NCBI GenBank assembly: GCA_900088475.1
Contig: FLMG01004615.1
Location: forward strand, 945-24,963
From: Hyphochytrium catenoides
Lineage: Eukaryota; Sar; Hyphochytriomycetes; Hyphochytriales; Hyphochytriaceae
Length of the DNA: 24,019 nt
Direction of reading: 5' to 3'
Of the stretch, positions 1 through 10,879 are shown piece by piece. Each line of letters starts with the position of its first letter. Positions within the stretch are counted from its first letter, which is position 1. A model generated the notes under the pieces. That model was not told the DNA's origin. It saw nothing but the letters and a program-made list of their open reading frames with translations, and ran no database searches. The position numbers and the translations under genes were made by a program.

Positions 1-24
1 GAGAGAGAGAGAGAGAGAGAGAGA
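1..24. repeat. (GA)12 microsatellite
   Basis: A perfect (GA)n run begins at the window edge and may extend to the left. Confidence 0.98.
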
Positions 25-25
25 A

Positions 26-475
26 AACAGCAAGGTGGTCGAAGAGGTAGCACAAGAGGGCGAAGACTGTCTCCGGCGAGATCTGTCTTGGTGGCTTACC
101 TCCCCACCGAAGCATCCCTGCTATCTTGGAAGGACCCATGCTACGGAGAGAGAACGTGCTATGCGCGTTGACCCTACCAATCTAGATATTGTTGCTCCGT
201 GGCGATGTTAGCGACTCAGCCGCCCTTCGAGCGAGATGGAAGAAAAGAGAGAGGGGGGACCCTTTCTCTCTCTTCTCTGCTCCTAGGGATCAGTCCCGCA
301 ATGCGCGATCATGAAGAGTCCAGGTCTTCGTATAACTCCCCAAGCAGAGCTCAAGAATCCGGAGAGGGAGGCACAGAGAGAGCGCCGAAGAACTGCTCAA
401 GGGCAAGGATGACAGGAAGAGGAGCAGGGCCAGAAAGGAAACGGAGCAACATGCTGGAGAGAGAGAGACACACAT

Positions 476-477
<2 letters not shown>
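26..477 (+). other. Possible 3' end of an unidentified gene at the left edge
   Basis: A plus-strand frame is open from the window edge to 206. A textbook pyrimidine tract and acceptor (CTGCTCCTAG) ends at 286. Joining 206 to 287 with a poor donor (GTTAGC at 207) keeps frame and reads to a TAG at 475-477. The peptide is basic, Ser/Arg-rich and unrecognised, and runs into a GA repeat. An alternative frame after the same acceptor ends near 413. The acceptor is convincing; the coding status is not. Confidence 0.18.
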
Positions 478-506
<29 letters not shown>

Positions 507-548
507 ATAAGAGAAAGAGGAAGAGAGAGAGAGAAAAGATAGATAGAT

Positions 549-583
<35 letters not shown>
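455..583. repeat. Compound (GA)n / (GATA)n microsatellite
   Basis: A purine-rich block with interrupted GA runs surrounds a short (GATA)n tract at 537-554 and ends in a pure GA run. Minus-strand frames through it encode Ser/Leu repeats and are artefacts. Confidence 0.95.
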
Positions 584-1064
584 TGCGAAGCCATCCCAGC
601 CGGACCAGAAGGAGGTTTTGCTGTTGTGAGGGGGTTTTTCTTTGCTCTTTCTTGTTGCTTCTGAGCCCCTAATGTTATGTTAGGAGAACTAGCCAGACCT
701 GGGTTTGTTATTATTAGTACTTTATCAAAACAGAAGTCAACAGATCCTCTTCCAAGCCCCAAAAAAATGCTTCCTAACACAAAGCTTTGTTTTTGCAGGC
801 AGGACGCCTAAATTACGCTGTTGGCAAACGAAAGCAAGGTTTAATACAGCGCTGATTAGGGAAGGTTACCCGAATATAAACGCCGCTGACGAAGCTAAGT
901 GCCCAGATAGATTTAAAGAGTTTTATAGTTTTTATGTATGTGGATTTTATTGATTTAATTGGTGGGAGCAGTTGTGCCTTTCTCAACAGAACTGCTGGGT
1001 GCCCCGCTTCTCATCCATTTTTTGGCATTCTGATGATGACCCAAGTCAGTAGGCACACTACTGA

Positions 1065-1067
<3 letters not shown>
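584..1067. other. Non-coding stretch with an A+T-rich island
   Basis: No gene is supported. From about 790 to 960 the base composition becomes clearly more A+T-rich than elsewhere in the window, and includes a 51-codon open tail of unknown character. The rest is ordinary intergenic sequence between two GA repeat blocks. Confidence 0.4.
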
Positions 1068-1106
<39 letters not shown>

Positions 1107-1262
1107 GTAAGGAGAGAGAGAGAGGGGTAAAGAGAGCGAGAGAGAGAGGTAAAGAGAGAGAGAGAGAGGTAAAGAAAGAGAGAGAGAGGTAAAGAGAGCG
1201 AGAGGTGAAGAGAGGAGAGAGGTACTTGTAGAGAGAGAGGGACGTGAAGAGAGAGAAAGAGT
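1068..1262. repeat. GA-based minisatellite with a GGTAAAGAGAG core
   Basis: After a pure GA run (1074-1092), units of about 20-26 bp built on GGTAAAGAGAG(C)GAGAGAG repeat imperfectly at least six times. Some units carry GGTGAAG or GGGGTAAG variants. This is higher-order structure on top of the dinucleotide repeat. Two long minus-strand open frames here are artefacts of it. Confidence 0.9.
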
Positions 1263-1953
1263 GAGGTAGAAGCTGAGGTAGAATGAGACGGAGAGAGCGA
1301 CAATTGGGTTATTAGAAAGAGTGGAGTGCACAAACTGGTTGTTTACAGAAGAGCCAGTCTGAGAGGGTTGTCTGCTACAAGCTGTTGTCCTCTGCATCTT
1401 TCCCATCGTGGCTGGAAGTCCTTCACAGTTCAACTTCTTCATCTTTACGACTTTGTTTATGTCTGGCCTAAGGTGCTAGTGAAGGAGAGCAGGGAACTTG
1501 GGGACTTCATCCTCGTCTCCCAGGTTGTACAAGAAGCACTACATGGCCTGGAGAACCTTTGAAGGCGCATTCATTTTTAGGGAGACAGCGTGGTCCCTTC
1601 ACTTGCAGAAAGGATTCACAAGATCGTGACGGCATAGGGGAGATGTGCCCTTCGGATAGGGAGAGAGATAGCATATCTATTGCTGCCTGCGCTAAAGAAA
1701 CATACCAAGAACAACAGTAGAGAGTCAAGGATGCAGAGATAAGATGTAAGAATGGCACTTCACAACCCTTGGCATCAGAGCTAAAGCAAGTGAGAAAGTG
1801 AATACTAGGGATAGTAAGAGCCCAATCCCAGGCAGGCAATGGCTCCAGTCAACAGTCATCCACTCTCTAGTCAAAATGATACGTTTTAATCAGAACATAG
1901 TCCTCATGTCCTTCTCGTCGTCATTCGTCTTCTCTCCTGTCTAAGTGCTCTCG
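1263..1953. other. RPB2 3' flank, no gene recognised
   Basis: This stretch lies downstream of the RPB2 stop codon. It must include the RPB2 3' UTR near its right end. Open frames on both strands (about 1326-1562 plus, 1507-1839 minus) match nothing I recognise and have no splice-supported partners. Confidence 0.5.
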
Positions 1954-4900
1954 TTAGTGGACGGCTGCCGTCTGTACATTGGGGTTTCCGCCCGTAAAGA
2001 GCCTGGGGGTGATGCTCATGGCCATTAGCTCCTGAAAGAGCAGCTTGCACGCGTAAGGAATGTGGATCTGAGATATCTTTGTTTTGTTTCTGCAATGACG
2101 GCACTCGAAGGTCATTTTCCTGAGGTTGGCAATGGCGATGAGTCCGCAGATATCGCAGATGTGAATGCGATAGGCGTCAGAGTTGGCGAACAGCCTGTCC
2201 ATGAGGAATCCAGCCGAGCCGTGTGAGATAAGACAGTCTCGTTCCATCTCTCCCATTCTTAGTCCTCCGTCCCTCGCTCTTCCTTCCATAGGCTGCCTCG
2301 TCAACATGGTGACAGGCCCCCTGCTCCGAGAGTGGATCTTATCGTCCACCATATGTTTAAGTCGCTGGTAGAAGGTAGGACCGATGAAGATCTTCGCCTG
2401 AAAAGGAAGCAACAGACAGATGTACGAGCATGTTGGTATGGCATGGTTGAAATGATAAGCGGGGGAAGGCAGAAGAGGGCAAGAGGGAGTCTTACTATCC
2501 GCGCACAGAAACACATGTTTAAAAGTCTAGAAGAGGCCTGACAGAGATTATAAAGACAAGTTATAGCAGCTCACCTCCAGCGGTCTGCCTGTGTGGCCAG
2601 AGTAAAGAACTTCATTGCCATATCTCTGATAGCCCAGCGCATGAAGGGAAGAAGCAATGTCGTCTACGGTTACGTCTGTGAAGGGCGTTGCATCACCCTC
2701 ATCACCAGTCATCGATGCAACCTGAGGGAAAAATGACGTGAGATGGAGACAGAAGCGATGGCCACGTTTTGGGGAGATAGAAGTAAAACCGCCGCGATAG
2801 GAGCTAATAAATCCTTTTTATGACGCAGACAGCAGATTCTTGATCTACACGCGACAGGTGGAAGACAGAAAAGACGGCAAGAGGAGAAGCAAGCCAAAAA
2901 GTCCATGTGTACAATGCCAAAGCGGGGAGCTTACCTTCGAGAAGAGACATTCGACAAGATGTCCGATGGTCATACGCGACGGGATAGCGTGCGGGTTGAC
3001 AATAATATCCGGAGAGATGCCTTCAATAGTAAACGGCATGTCCTCCTGGCGGTAGGTCATACCAATGGTACCTGATCCGAAGGCCAGACAATGTATTAAA
3101 TATGGTTTAAGAAGTAGAGAACCGAACACAATCGAAGCCTCGAACGTAGCAGACAAATATAGCGGTCACACTGATGCTGACAGACAAACGACGAGTATGC
3201 GCCTCTCGCTGTAGCAGTTGGAACAGATCAAAATAGGGCGCACAAGGGTACAAAAGCAGGAAAGGCAAGAATAACTCAATTCTCGAGAAGGTGAATCATG
3301 GAGAAAGCAAAGAGCATCCAGGCAGAAGGGCAAGGAATACAAAGGTAACTTACCCTTTTGACCGTGTCGACTAGCAAACTTGTCTCCAATCTGTGGAATT
3401 CTAATGTTTCTTATGCGAACCTTGCAAAACTTAGCCCCTTGCTCGTTAGTAGTGAGCATGACCTGATCGATGATACCGTTCTCATGAGAGCGCATCGATG
3501 TGCTACTATCTCTCTTCTGCGCCCGCTGAGGGCCCAGACTCTCGTCGGTTGTCTAAAGAAGGACAAGGGAGGTGTCAAATCCTAGACTACGTTCTCCTAG
3601 ACACTTCACAGTCTAGAAAGGATAGGGACGAAAGGAATCAGCCGCGAGTCGCACGGCTGATCTACCAATAGTTACAAACAACGAGGAAACCGCCCTATGA
3701 GCGTACGTACGCGGCCTCAAGATTACTGAAAAGGGTTGAGGATGGAGAAGGTTGTGGTACAAGAGATCTTGCTTACCTGTATGGGTGTAGTCTTCCCAAT
3801 AATAACATCGTTGCCTGACACTCGTGTCCCCGGGGCGACTAGTCCGTCCATATCTAGCTTGTCATATGACCCGTGTCTGAGACCAATACAGGTGTCCCTC
3901 GATGGCTTCTCGAACTCCTCAGCTGCCACACTCCCAGGTCTGGTGTGCTCCTGGAGTGAAATACGAGAAATAGTTGGTAGTTAAGAGCTAAGATAGATTG
4001 TCCTCTAACCCAAAAACGGGAGGCGCGCAGTCCTGTCCAAGCTATCGCTCCCTAACTTCGCATCCCCTTTCCTATTAAGCATCAGTACCAACGCCTCCCG
4101 GAGACCCCTTAAGCTCTTTCCCACGAAATAGATGACGGGAGGCTAACAACAATACAAATTCGCAAATGACGCCCTGCGTCTTCTTTGGACTCCCGCTCTC
4201 CCTTGCTCTGGCATTACCTGGTCCACATAGGATCTGAAGAACATCGATCGAAAGAGCCCTCTATCGATGGAACTTTGATTCATAATCAACGAATCTTCCT
4301 GATTGTACCCCGAGTAACAGGCGATCGCCACGATAGCGTTGACTCCTGACGGGAGTTCCCTAAAGTGTAGGAATTCCATCGCACGTGTCGTTACTAAGGG
4401 CTTCTGAGGGTAGCACAGGACGTGAGCTAGAGTGTCCATTCGAACCTAGAGGAGGAGAAACGTGGGGTTAAAGAATGTTTAAGCCAACAGTTTCCAAGGG
4501 CCAGGTCAAAAACAAGGTTAGAGGGCCACGGCTATACCTGGAAGTTGGATGCATAAACTCCCATCGCCTGCTTGCCCATAGCGCTTTGATAGGTGTTACG
4601 AGGAGACTGATTGTGATCAGGGAAGGGGATGATAGATGCACAAACGCCTAGAATCATTGACGGATGGATCTCGCAGTGTGTATAGGTAGATGAGTAGCCT
4701 TGGTTCTCCTTTAAATCAGCAGGAGACATCGCAATCATCGTTGTCTCTTCCTCCTCGGTATCAATTAGTTCTACCAGCCCCTCTGTTTGGGATAGCATAA
4801 GAGCGAAATGTAAGAGAGACTGTTGCGTGAGTCGGAATAACAGCTACTGCTCTCTCCTTAGCATGTCCATTTCGAATATCCTATTTCCTTTTCCTCTATC

Positions 4901-7900
4901 TATGTAGCTAATGTCCCTGTATTTTCAACCGGTAGCCTTTGCCCGTAGCTTTTGCGCTACTCTTCAAAAAGATCCAGTATCTCCTACCTCGTAGCAGCTG
5001 ATGCCAGCCATAGTCAATGTTCTTGTGCATGAGCTTCAGTATGTGGTGCTTCTTGATTTTCAACTCCTGCTTCTCAACCACGAACAGGGGACGCATGATT
5101 CTCCCAGCGTCTACATATATTCTAAGTTCCCTGTTGGCAATATCTCTCACTGCTGAAATCTCCGGGTCTACTTGACAACTCCGCCTGAATTGAATCATCG
5201 TGTTGATCAACTCGTTGGGATCGCGGTGGATGCCTACCCAGTTGCCATTCACAAAGACCTACACGGAAGAATGTAATAAGGTGAGCAAAAAGGAGACTCA
5301 TATGGGTTTATGCAGCAAAAACGGTCAAGGCAAAAGGCAACGTAAGCAGGGATCATAGCCTAGCGAGGTGTAGCAAATGCAGCAGAGTCATTAGATTAGT
5401 AACGACATGGGGCTTTGTACAGGTAGCGAGGGAGAGAGGGAATCGTATAGGGTAGGCTCTAACGGCACCTTGGTAGACTCTGGGACCATCTGCGGCGCAA
5501 TTTCCTCAAGGTTCTCCAGACCCCATTCCTCTAGAAACTCCAAAATTGGCGCTTGCGACGACCCAACTGAGATGTACGACATCAATGCCAGATTCTTCAC
5601 GAGACCCACCGCCTGCCCTTCAGGGGTCTCCGCTGGACAGATCATCCCCCAATGCGTGTTATGCAGCTGACGAGGCTTGGCCTGTAAAAAGCAAAAAGGA
5701 AGGGAGTGATCAACAGCCCGTCGTACTCGCCGTACTCAGCTCACGATTCTAACAATGGTGTCAAATAGCTCCCCGATACTTAGTTTCTCTTACCTGCTTG
5801 CCCTCTCTGCCGAGTGGTGTGTTCATACGTCGTAGGTGAGATAAGGCTGAGGCATAGGTCAATCTATTTAACACCTGGCTAACTCCTGCCTGTGTCGCGG
5901 CTTTTTGCATCCCCCAGTTGCCTGTTGCCAGTGAATACTTAAGCCCAGACGAGATGGTCTTTGGCTTGATGGCACGGTTAAGATTGAAGTCTTTTCCGGC
6001 ATCTACACATTTTTGTAGGTCCTTCTTGATGTTCTTGGTTAGTTGCCGAAACAGAACGCGGAAGAGCCCTGCCAGTAGTGGACCCGCCAAATCTAATCGC
6101 TTGTTTCCATAGTGATCACGATCATCTAGTAAAGATAACAACCAAAAGGACAAAGAGGCATAGGGTTAGCTGAGGCGCCAAGATCCTATGGATGAGTACA
6201 AGTGAGGCCCAGGGAGATGCGATAAGGGTACTTGAAGTCATGACACCAGAGAGAGCGTAACTCTTTCTCACAGAAACTGTGCAGACAAAAGCACGTCATT
6301 AGCAAGCGAGAGGGACTTGCGATAGAAGAAAATGATACGTTTTACGAGGTCCACCAAATGCAAGCGGACACTCTTCCACCTTTTACCTTCTTCTAAGCGT
6401 CCGAGCGAGCACATGAGCAGCTTATGCACCACATAACCCAAGAAATACACCTTTTTCCTCTCGCAGTGCTCCTCCACGCCAACGTGTGGAAGCATCTCCT
6501 TTTGCAGTATATCATAGGCATAACGAACTCTGTCTTGCTTGCTAGCATAGATCTGGCTTCCTCTCCTTCCGATAAAGTCCAGGGCTACATTCTGATCCTG
6601 GATGACGAAGGCTTCTTCTAAGCTAGGCCTGAACTTCTCCATTAGCTCTCTGTCGGACATGTCGTACGCGATGTGTTCCAGGATGTCCCTGTCTGCCACA
6701 AAGCCAAGTGCACGGAAGATGGCAACAATTGGGATGTCCGTTTTGATGTAAGGGATGACGGCTCGAATTTGATTCCCTATAGATAGTTGCATTGTTTTCA
6801 GTCCCACTTAGGCTTCAACTGCATTAAGTTGGTGGTAACTGCGTGATACATCAGCGAAGCATGCTGACAGGCTGGTGTAGAAGAGAGTTGAACGAGATGA
6901 ACGACAAGATGAATGTTTCAAAGGCAGTCAAGCTAGAGGACACTTCCGCGCAATCAAGCTCTGGGCAGTAACACACTTTGCTCACAAGTCCACGTGCAAA
7001 ACAGCGACAGCAGAACAAGACAACAACAATATCTTCCGCGTGCCCTTACCTTCTCCCATTCCTCTTCCCCCACGGTTATACATCTGCACATACATCGTAC
7101 TTGTAGGCCTTGCACCTCTCTCAACATGGGAACGGATCTCGCAGACCCATGACCACTTGGCAGAGTGGTGCTTTTTAAAGCAGTAGACGTGGTTGTTACT
7201 CAGCCTTTCTTGGGCAATGAGAACCTTCTCACTGCCGTTGATGATAAAATAGCCACCTTGGTCGTAGATGCACTCCTTGAATTCTGTAAGCTCTTTGTCG
7301 GTCTTGCCATGAAGCTAACGAGGATAAGCGATGAGTATGTTGGCGCAGCAGTACACCGGATAGAGAACCCAAAAGGGCGGAAGTGAGAAAAGATGCTGAA
7401 GATGGACGGCATACTTCACAGAGCAAAGGGAGAGCCAGAAATAAGAGGACTGGAACAGAAGTAGGAAGACTCATGGAACTGGATGATAGAACGTCATTGG
7501 GCCTTCGTCAGAGCCCTCATCTACCGCGCTCAGGCAAAGCTTACCTGGCAGAACGAGGAACGAAGCATGATTGGGACATAGCCAATCAATTCCTGATTGA
7601 TTAGAGAGCGATCATAGGGCTCCTGGTCATCAAAGCTGCCAATATGAAACTTCTCCAGCGTCACATCGACGTATAGGGGCGCAGAATAGGTAAGGTTTCG
7701 AAGCCGAGCTTCGTGAGGATAGAGATAGCTGGTACTTCCATCTGCCTCTCGTGCTATCGGCTTTCCCAAGTACAGCCGGCCGAAAGAGATTTGGAACATC
7801 GTGTCTGTCTTCTTCTGCCCTGGGTTATATTGAGACTCCGGTGTAATTCTGATACTCCTAGAGTCATCCACAAGCTCCTGCATGGTGTTTTGTATGAACT

Positions 7901-8021
7901 CATCGAAAGAATCTAGCTGTTGCCGAACCAGGCCTTTCTCTGTAAAGTAGGCGACAATGACAGCCCAGGCATCCTCTTGTGCAATGTCCTGCTCGCCGTC
8001 TACTGCGTCTGCCCAATCCAT
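1954..8021 (-). CDS. RPB2: RNA polymerase II second-largest subunit RPB2, 13 exons, complete
   Basis: This is the catalytic beta-like subunit of nuclear RNA polymerase II, which forms half of the active-site cleft. Exons from the 5' end: 8021-7545, 7314-7050, 6806-6387, 6125-5794, 5681-5469, 5258-4988, 4782-4538, 4445-4218, 3950-3777, 3552-3354, 3071-2935, 2721-2575, 2397-1954 (TAA). They total 3552 nt or 1183 aa, close to the 1174 aa of the human protein. Phases agree at all 12 junctions. Visible signatures are YNQEDS near residues 788-793 (the acidic pair near the active site), [12 protein letters not shown] near 930-942 (the family signature), and a C-terminal zinc ribbon with C1117, C1120, C1135 and C1138. 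Motifs such as [24 protein letters not shown] and RNKT favour Pol II over Pol I or III. Exon 3 could alternatively start at the next in-frame AG. The exon 5 donor (AAG/GTGCCG) is weak but gives a gapless match to homologues. I see no frameshift or missing key residue. Confidence 0.96.
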
Positions 8022-8961
8022 GATTGGCGTCTACCGAGAGTTACGTCACAAACAAGTGCCTGTTGTGGGAACCCTGTGAAACCCCAGAAGAGCCTAACTA
8101 TCAATGCCCCTGCGCTTCTTCGTTCTCGGTGCTCTCACAAGTGGGAAAGCTCAGCAGCCAAGACGCTAGGAGAGTTAGTTCACAAGTTCCTACTGGACAA
8201 GAGCGAGCATAACAGAGACCTCCACGTCACTCCAGGCAACAAGGGAACTTCCTCTTGCAACCTTCCGGCATATGTTTCCCTCCTCCAAAAGCGGGATTGA
8301 CCTCAGACGGAGACGGCAGAGCTTTGCTTGCGAGCGCTGCAGACTATTGCGTCTCTCATCCACATCGAGACTGACAAGAGATTTCCGCTGCGCTTCAAGA
8401 GACCGAAATTATGGATCTCAACAAAAAAGAGCCCCAAATTCTCTTCAAAGCACACTCTCGCGCTCAAACACACATATTACAAGTACAAGCCCCACTCATA
8501 GGCCGGTCCTTTAAGGACCTCCACACACACAGAGGTTATTGAATAAGAAAGCTCTAATACGCAGGTGACCAAGAGGTTAGGGATCCTTAAAGGGCCGACG
8601 CTAGAAGTGGTAAAGTCACTCATTTCAAGATGTAAAATGTCTGTTTCACACTGGTGCTGCGTTGTGGAATCGTAACCTTACGGATGTGACAATGTGCCAA
8701 ACTGACAAATGACCTTTTGCTTCTGGGCCATCATCATGACCCATCTAAAGCGTCTTACTACGACTAGATCTCCATAGATAATGTACCTACTATGGGCTAG
8801 TATTGGAAACTATTACTTGTTGACATGTCTGTGGCCACCAAAATTGTGCAGTTGCGGGAGAATCTGAAGCTTTATGCAAATCAATCGGAGGCGAGAGACG
8901 CAGATCTGGCAGAGTATTTGAGCTCAAATAGGAGAACTCTGCCGGTATTAACGTGGTAACC
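8022..8961. promoter_or_regulatory. Head-to-head intergenic region of RPB2 and EIF3F (bidirectional promoter candidate)
   Basis: These 940 bp separate the start codons of two divergent housekeeping genes, so both promoters and 5' UTRs must lie here. No TATA box is obvious. Two copies of a related element are visible: a 15-bp palindrome GGTCCTTTAAGGACC at 8505-8519, and about 70 bp on, ATCCTTAAAGGGCC at 8583-8596, whose core is the reverse complement of the first. The stretch next to EIF3F holds a 44-codon upstream ORF (8825-8959). Open frames near the RPB2 side are shadows without coding character. Confidence 0.5.
8825..8959 (+). CDS. Upstream ORF (44 codons) in the EIF3F 5' leader
   Basis: ATG at 8825 opens a 44-codon frame, ending with TAA at 8957-8959, just 2 nt before the EIF3F ATG. 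The predicted peptide is hydrophilic and helix-prone (it begins MSVATKIVQLRENLKLYANQ) and has no recognised family. The tight stop-to-start spacing fits a leader ORF that tunes EIF3F translation through termination and reinitiation or leaky scanning. It requires that transcription starts upstream of 8825, which the sequence alone cannot show. It could also be chance, or an exon of something else. Confidence 0.4.
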   Translation: MSVATKIVQLRENLKLYANQSEARDADLAEYLSSNRRTLPVLTW

Positions 8962-10345
8962 ATGGCGGATATTATATACCTGCAGTCCGAGTCAGTGAAC
9001 AGGGTGAAAGTACACCCCCTTGTGCTTTTCTCCATCCTGGACCACTTTACACGGCGACCAGAAGGCCAGACCCGTGTCATAGGTATGCTCCACTATTTAG
9101 GGTTTGTCGTATGCGGACAGAGGCAGAGGCTAAGCTTCATATCCGTATGCCTTCAATAAAGGCACTCTTCTAGGCACAATTGAGGAGGGTGTGGTAGAAC
9201 TGAAGAGCAGCTTCGCTGTGCCTCATCTCGAGAAAGATGAGGAGGTTGCTGTGGGCAAGGACTTCAACCGTCAGATGCTTCTGATGCACAAAAAAATCAA
9301 CCCTCAGGAGGACATAGTTGGCTGGTAAATGATAATCCTTCCTTTCGTCTATTACGGCTGGACAGTCAGTAAGAGATGCATGTTTCTCTTGTGTAGGTAT
9401 GCCACGTCGCTGAATGGGATCGACATTACAGAGCATTCTTGCCTTATCCACGACTTTTATGGCACTGAGTGTAATACTCCTGTCCACTTAGTCGTGGATA
9501 CTGCCCTGACCAACGACCAGCTCTCAATCAAAGCTTTCGTCAGCACTCCGCTCACTCTAGCTGACAGAGCGCTGGAGAGTCAGTTCCAACAGATCCCTGT
9601 TGAGTTGGCCTTTGAAGACCATGAAGCCATTGGCGGTACCGATTTACCTTCTACATTATCTTCTGCCCTTTGTAATCAGACCACAAGCTCTTGCATTACA
9701 TGGATCCCTGGACTACTTACTATCTGGCTTAGGCTGGATGACTTCATTTCTTTTGATAAGCATTCTTTATGTCTACGCCCCTTTCTTCTTTTTGTCTGTA
9801 GTCGATGCAATGATGAAGAACAAGAATGGACCCTGGTCCGTGGAGACTGTTGCCGATATGGGCAATGACCAGGAAAAGCTGGAGGCCTCTATGCGAAGGT
9901 TGCTAAGCCTTCTTGAGACGACCAGTGACTATGTACAGGATGTCGTGGTGAGTGTGCTAGGTATAAGGCATTCCTCTGCTGCTCCTTACTATCTAAAGAT
10001 AAAGACTCACACTGTCATCCTGCGTGACCTTTCTTCTCGCACAATTGTCGTATGTGGACTGGCTATCGACATTCATTCTCTGAGCGCCGCTAATTTGACC
10101 AATATTTCATTCACGAGTCTGACCCTCCTCTCGCTCTTGCTATATGGAAGGATGGCAAGGTACCAAAGGACAACGACATTGGCCGCAAAATTGCCCACAC
10201 TGTGGCTGCTGTGCCGACAGTGAACCCCGAGACCTTTGACCGAGTCTTCAACAACAGCATGCACGATCTCCTCATGATTTCCTACCTCTCCAACCTCACT
10301 AAGGCCCAGTTGGCCATTGCCAATAAGCTCTGCACGAGTACGTGA
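8962..10345 (+). CDS. EIF3F: Translation initiation factor eIF3 subunit f (MPN domain), 5 exons
   Basis: This is a subunit of the cytoplasmic eIF3 complex, which loads mRNA onto the 40S ribosome. Exons: 8962-9082, 9162-9324, 9397-9635, 9802-9947, 10151-10345 (TGA), giving 864 nt or 287 aa with consistent phases. An MPN domain covers roughly residues 12-145. It carries RVIGTLLGTIEEG, FAVPH, EDIVGWYAT and DITEHSCLIHDFY, all of which fit eIF3f. It is a non-catalytic MPN type: the JAMM metal-binding HxH pattern is absent. The C-terminal helical half includes FDRVFNNSMHDLLMISYLSN and ends in the eIF3f-like ALAxANKL pattern. The start ATG lies in ACCATGG, a strong context. Human eIF3f has a long Pro/Ala-rich N-terminal extension that is absent here, as in fungi and plants. 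The gene diverges from RPB2 and converges on CEP131. A 44-codon upstream ORF ends 2 nt before the start codon. Confidence 0.93.
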
Positions 10346-10879
10346 TAGAGGGAAGAAACTTTTGCGGGCAGCTGCAAAATAGCCTGATTAGAGATAATAG
10401 CAGGCCACTTGAGCTGTGGTATGTATTTGAACGACGAAGGCAACGAGCAGGGCGAGATCTGGCTTCTTTCCGCCGCAATCGCCCCAAGTCTTTCCCAAGA
10501 GGGCCTTCCGAGGATTGAGGAGGCTAGCTCTGATGTCATCTGTCGAAGAACTTGTAGGTTGAGAAGCCTGGTCGGCGATCTACAACTCATAAAGATAACA
10601 AGGGGTGACTGGAGATTTGATCTTTGCATCTGCCATTGCCACCGCCGGACTGCCAAGTCCTCCCGATTTTTCTACACCTATGTCAATAGATCCTCGAGCC
10701 TCTGCCTTCCTCTCGCTCTGGCTGCGACTAAGAACCCTGTCGTGTAGTTATTTATAGAGCTGAGACGGTTTTGGTGGGCTGGAGGCGCTACCACAATCAG
10801 GGCTCCCTGTCTGCTCTGAGACACCTCCGTTCCGTTGGTGTTGCTCTCTATCGTATTGTGTTGCTCGATTGTCTTTCTG
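10346..10879. other. Tail-to-tail gap between EIF3F and CEP131
   Basis: Both neighbouring genes end here, so this 534-bp stretch should hold their 3' UTRs and polyadenylation signals. Open frames on both strands exist (for example around 10409-10747), but they match no family and have no splice-supported continuation. I see no clear AATAAA on either strand. Confidence 0.5.

Noticed and set aside
1011-1442. Long minus-strand open frames rich in Ser and Leu
   Set aside because: They are translations of the GA minisatellite, without splice or homology support.
8962-10345. Proteasome subunit PSMD7/Rpn8 or eIF3h as identity of the MPN gene
   Set aside because: GTLLGTIEEG, DITEHSCLIHDFY and the C-terminal MHDLLMISYLSN pattern fit eIF3f better than the other MPN- proteins.
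10409-10747. 112-codon plus-strand ORF between EIF3F and CEP131
   Set aside because: It has no recognisable family and lies where two 3' UTRs must be. An overlapping minus-strand ORF is equally long.
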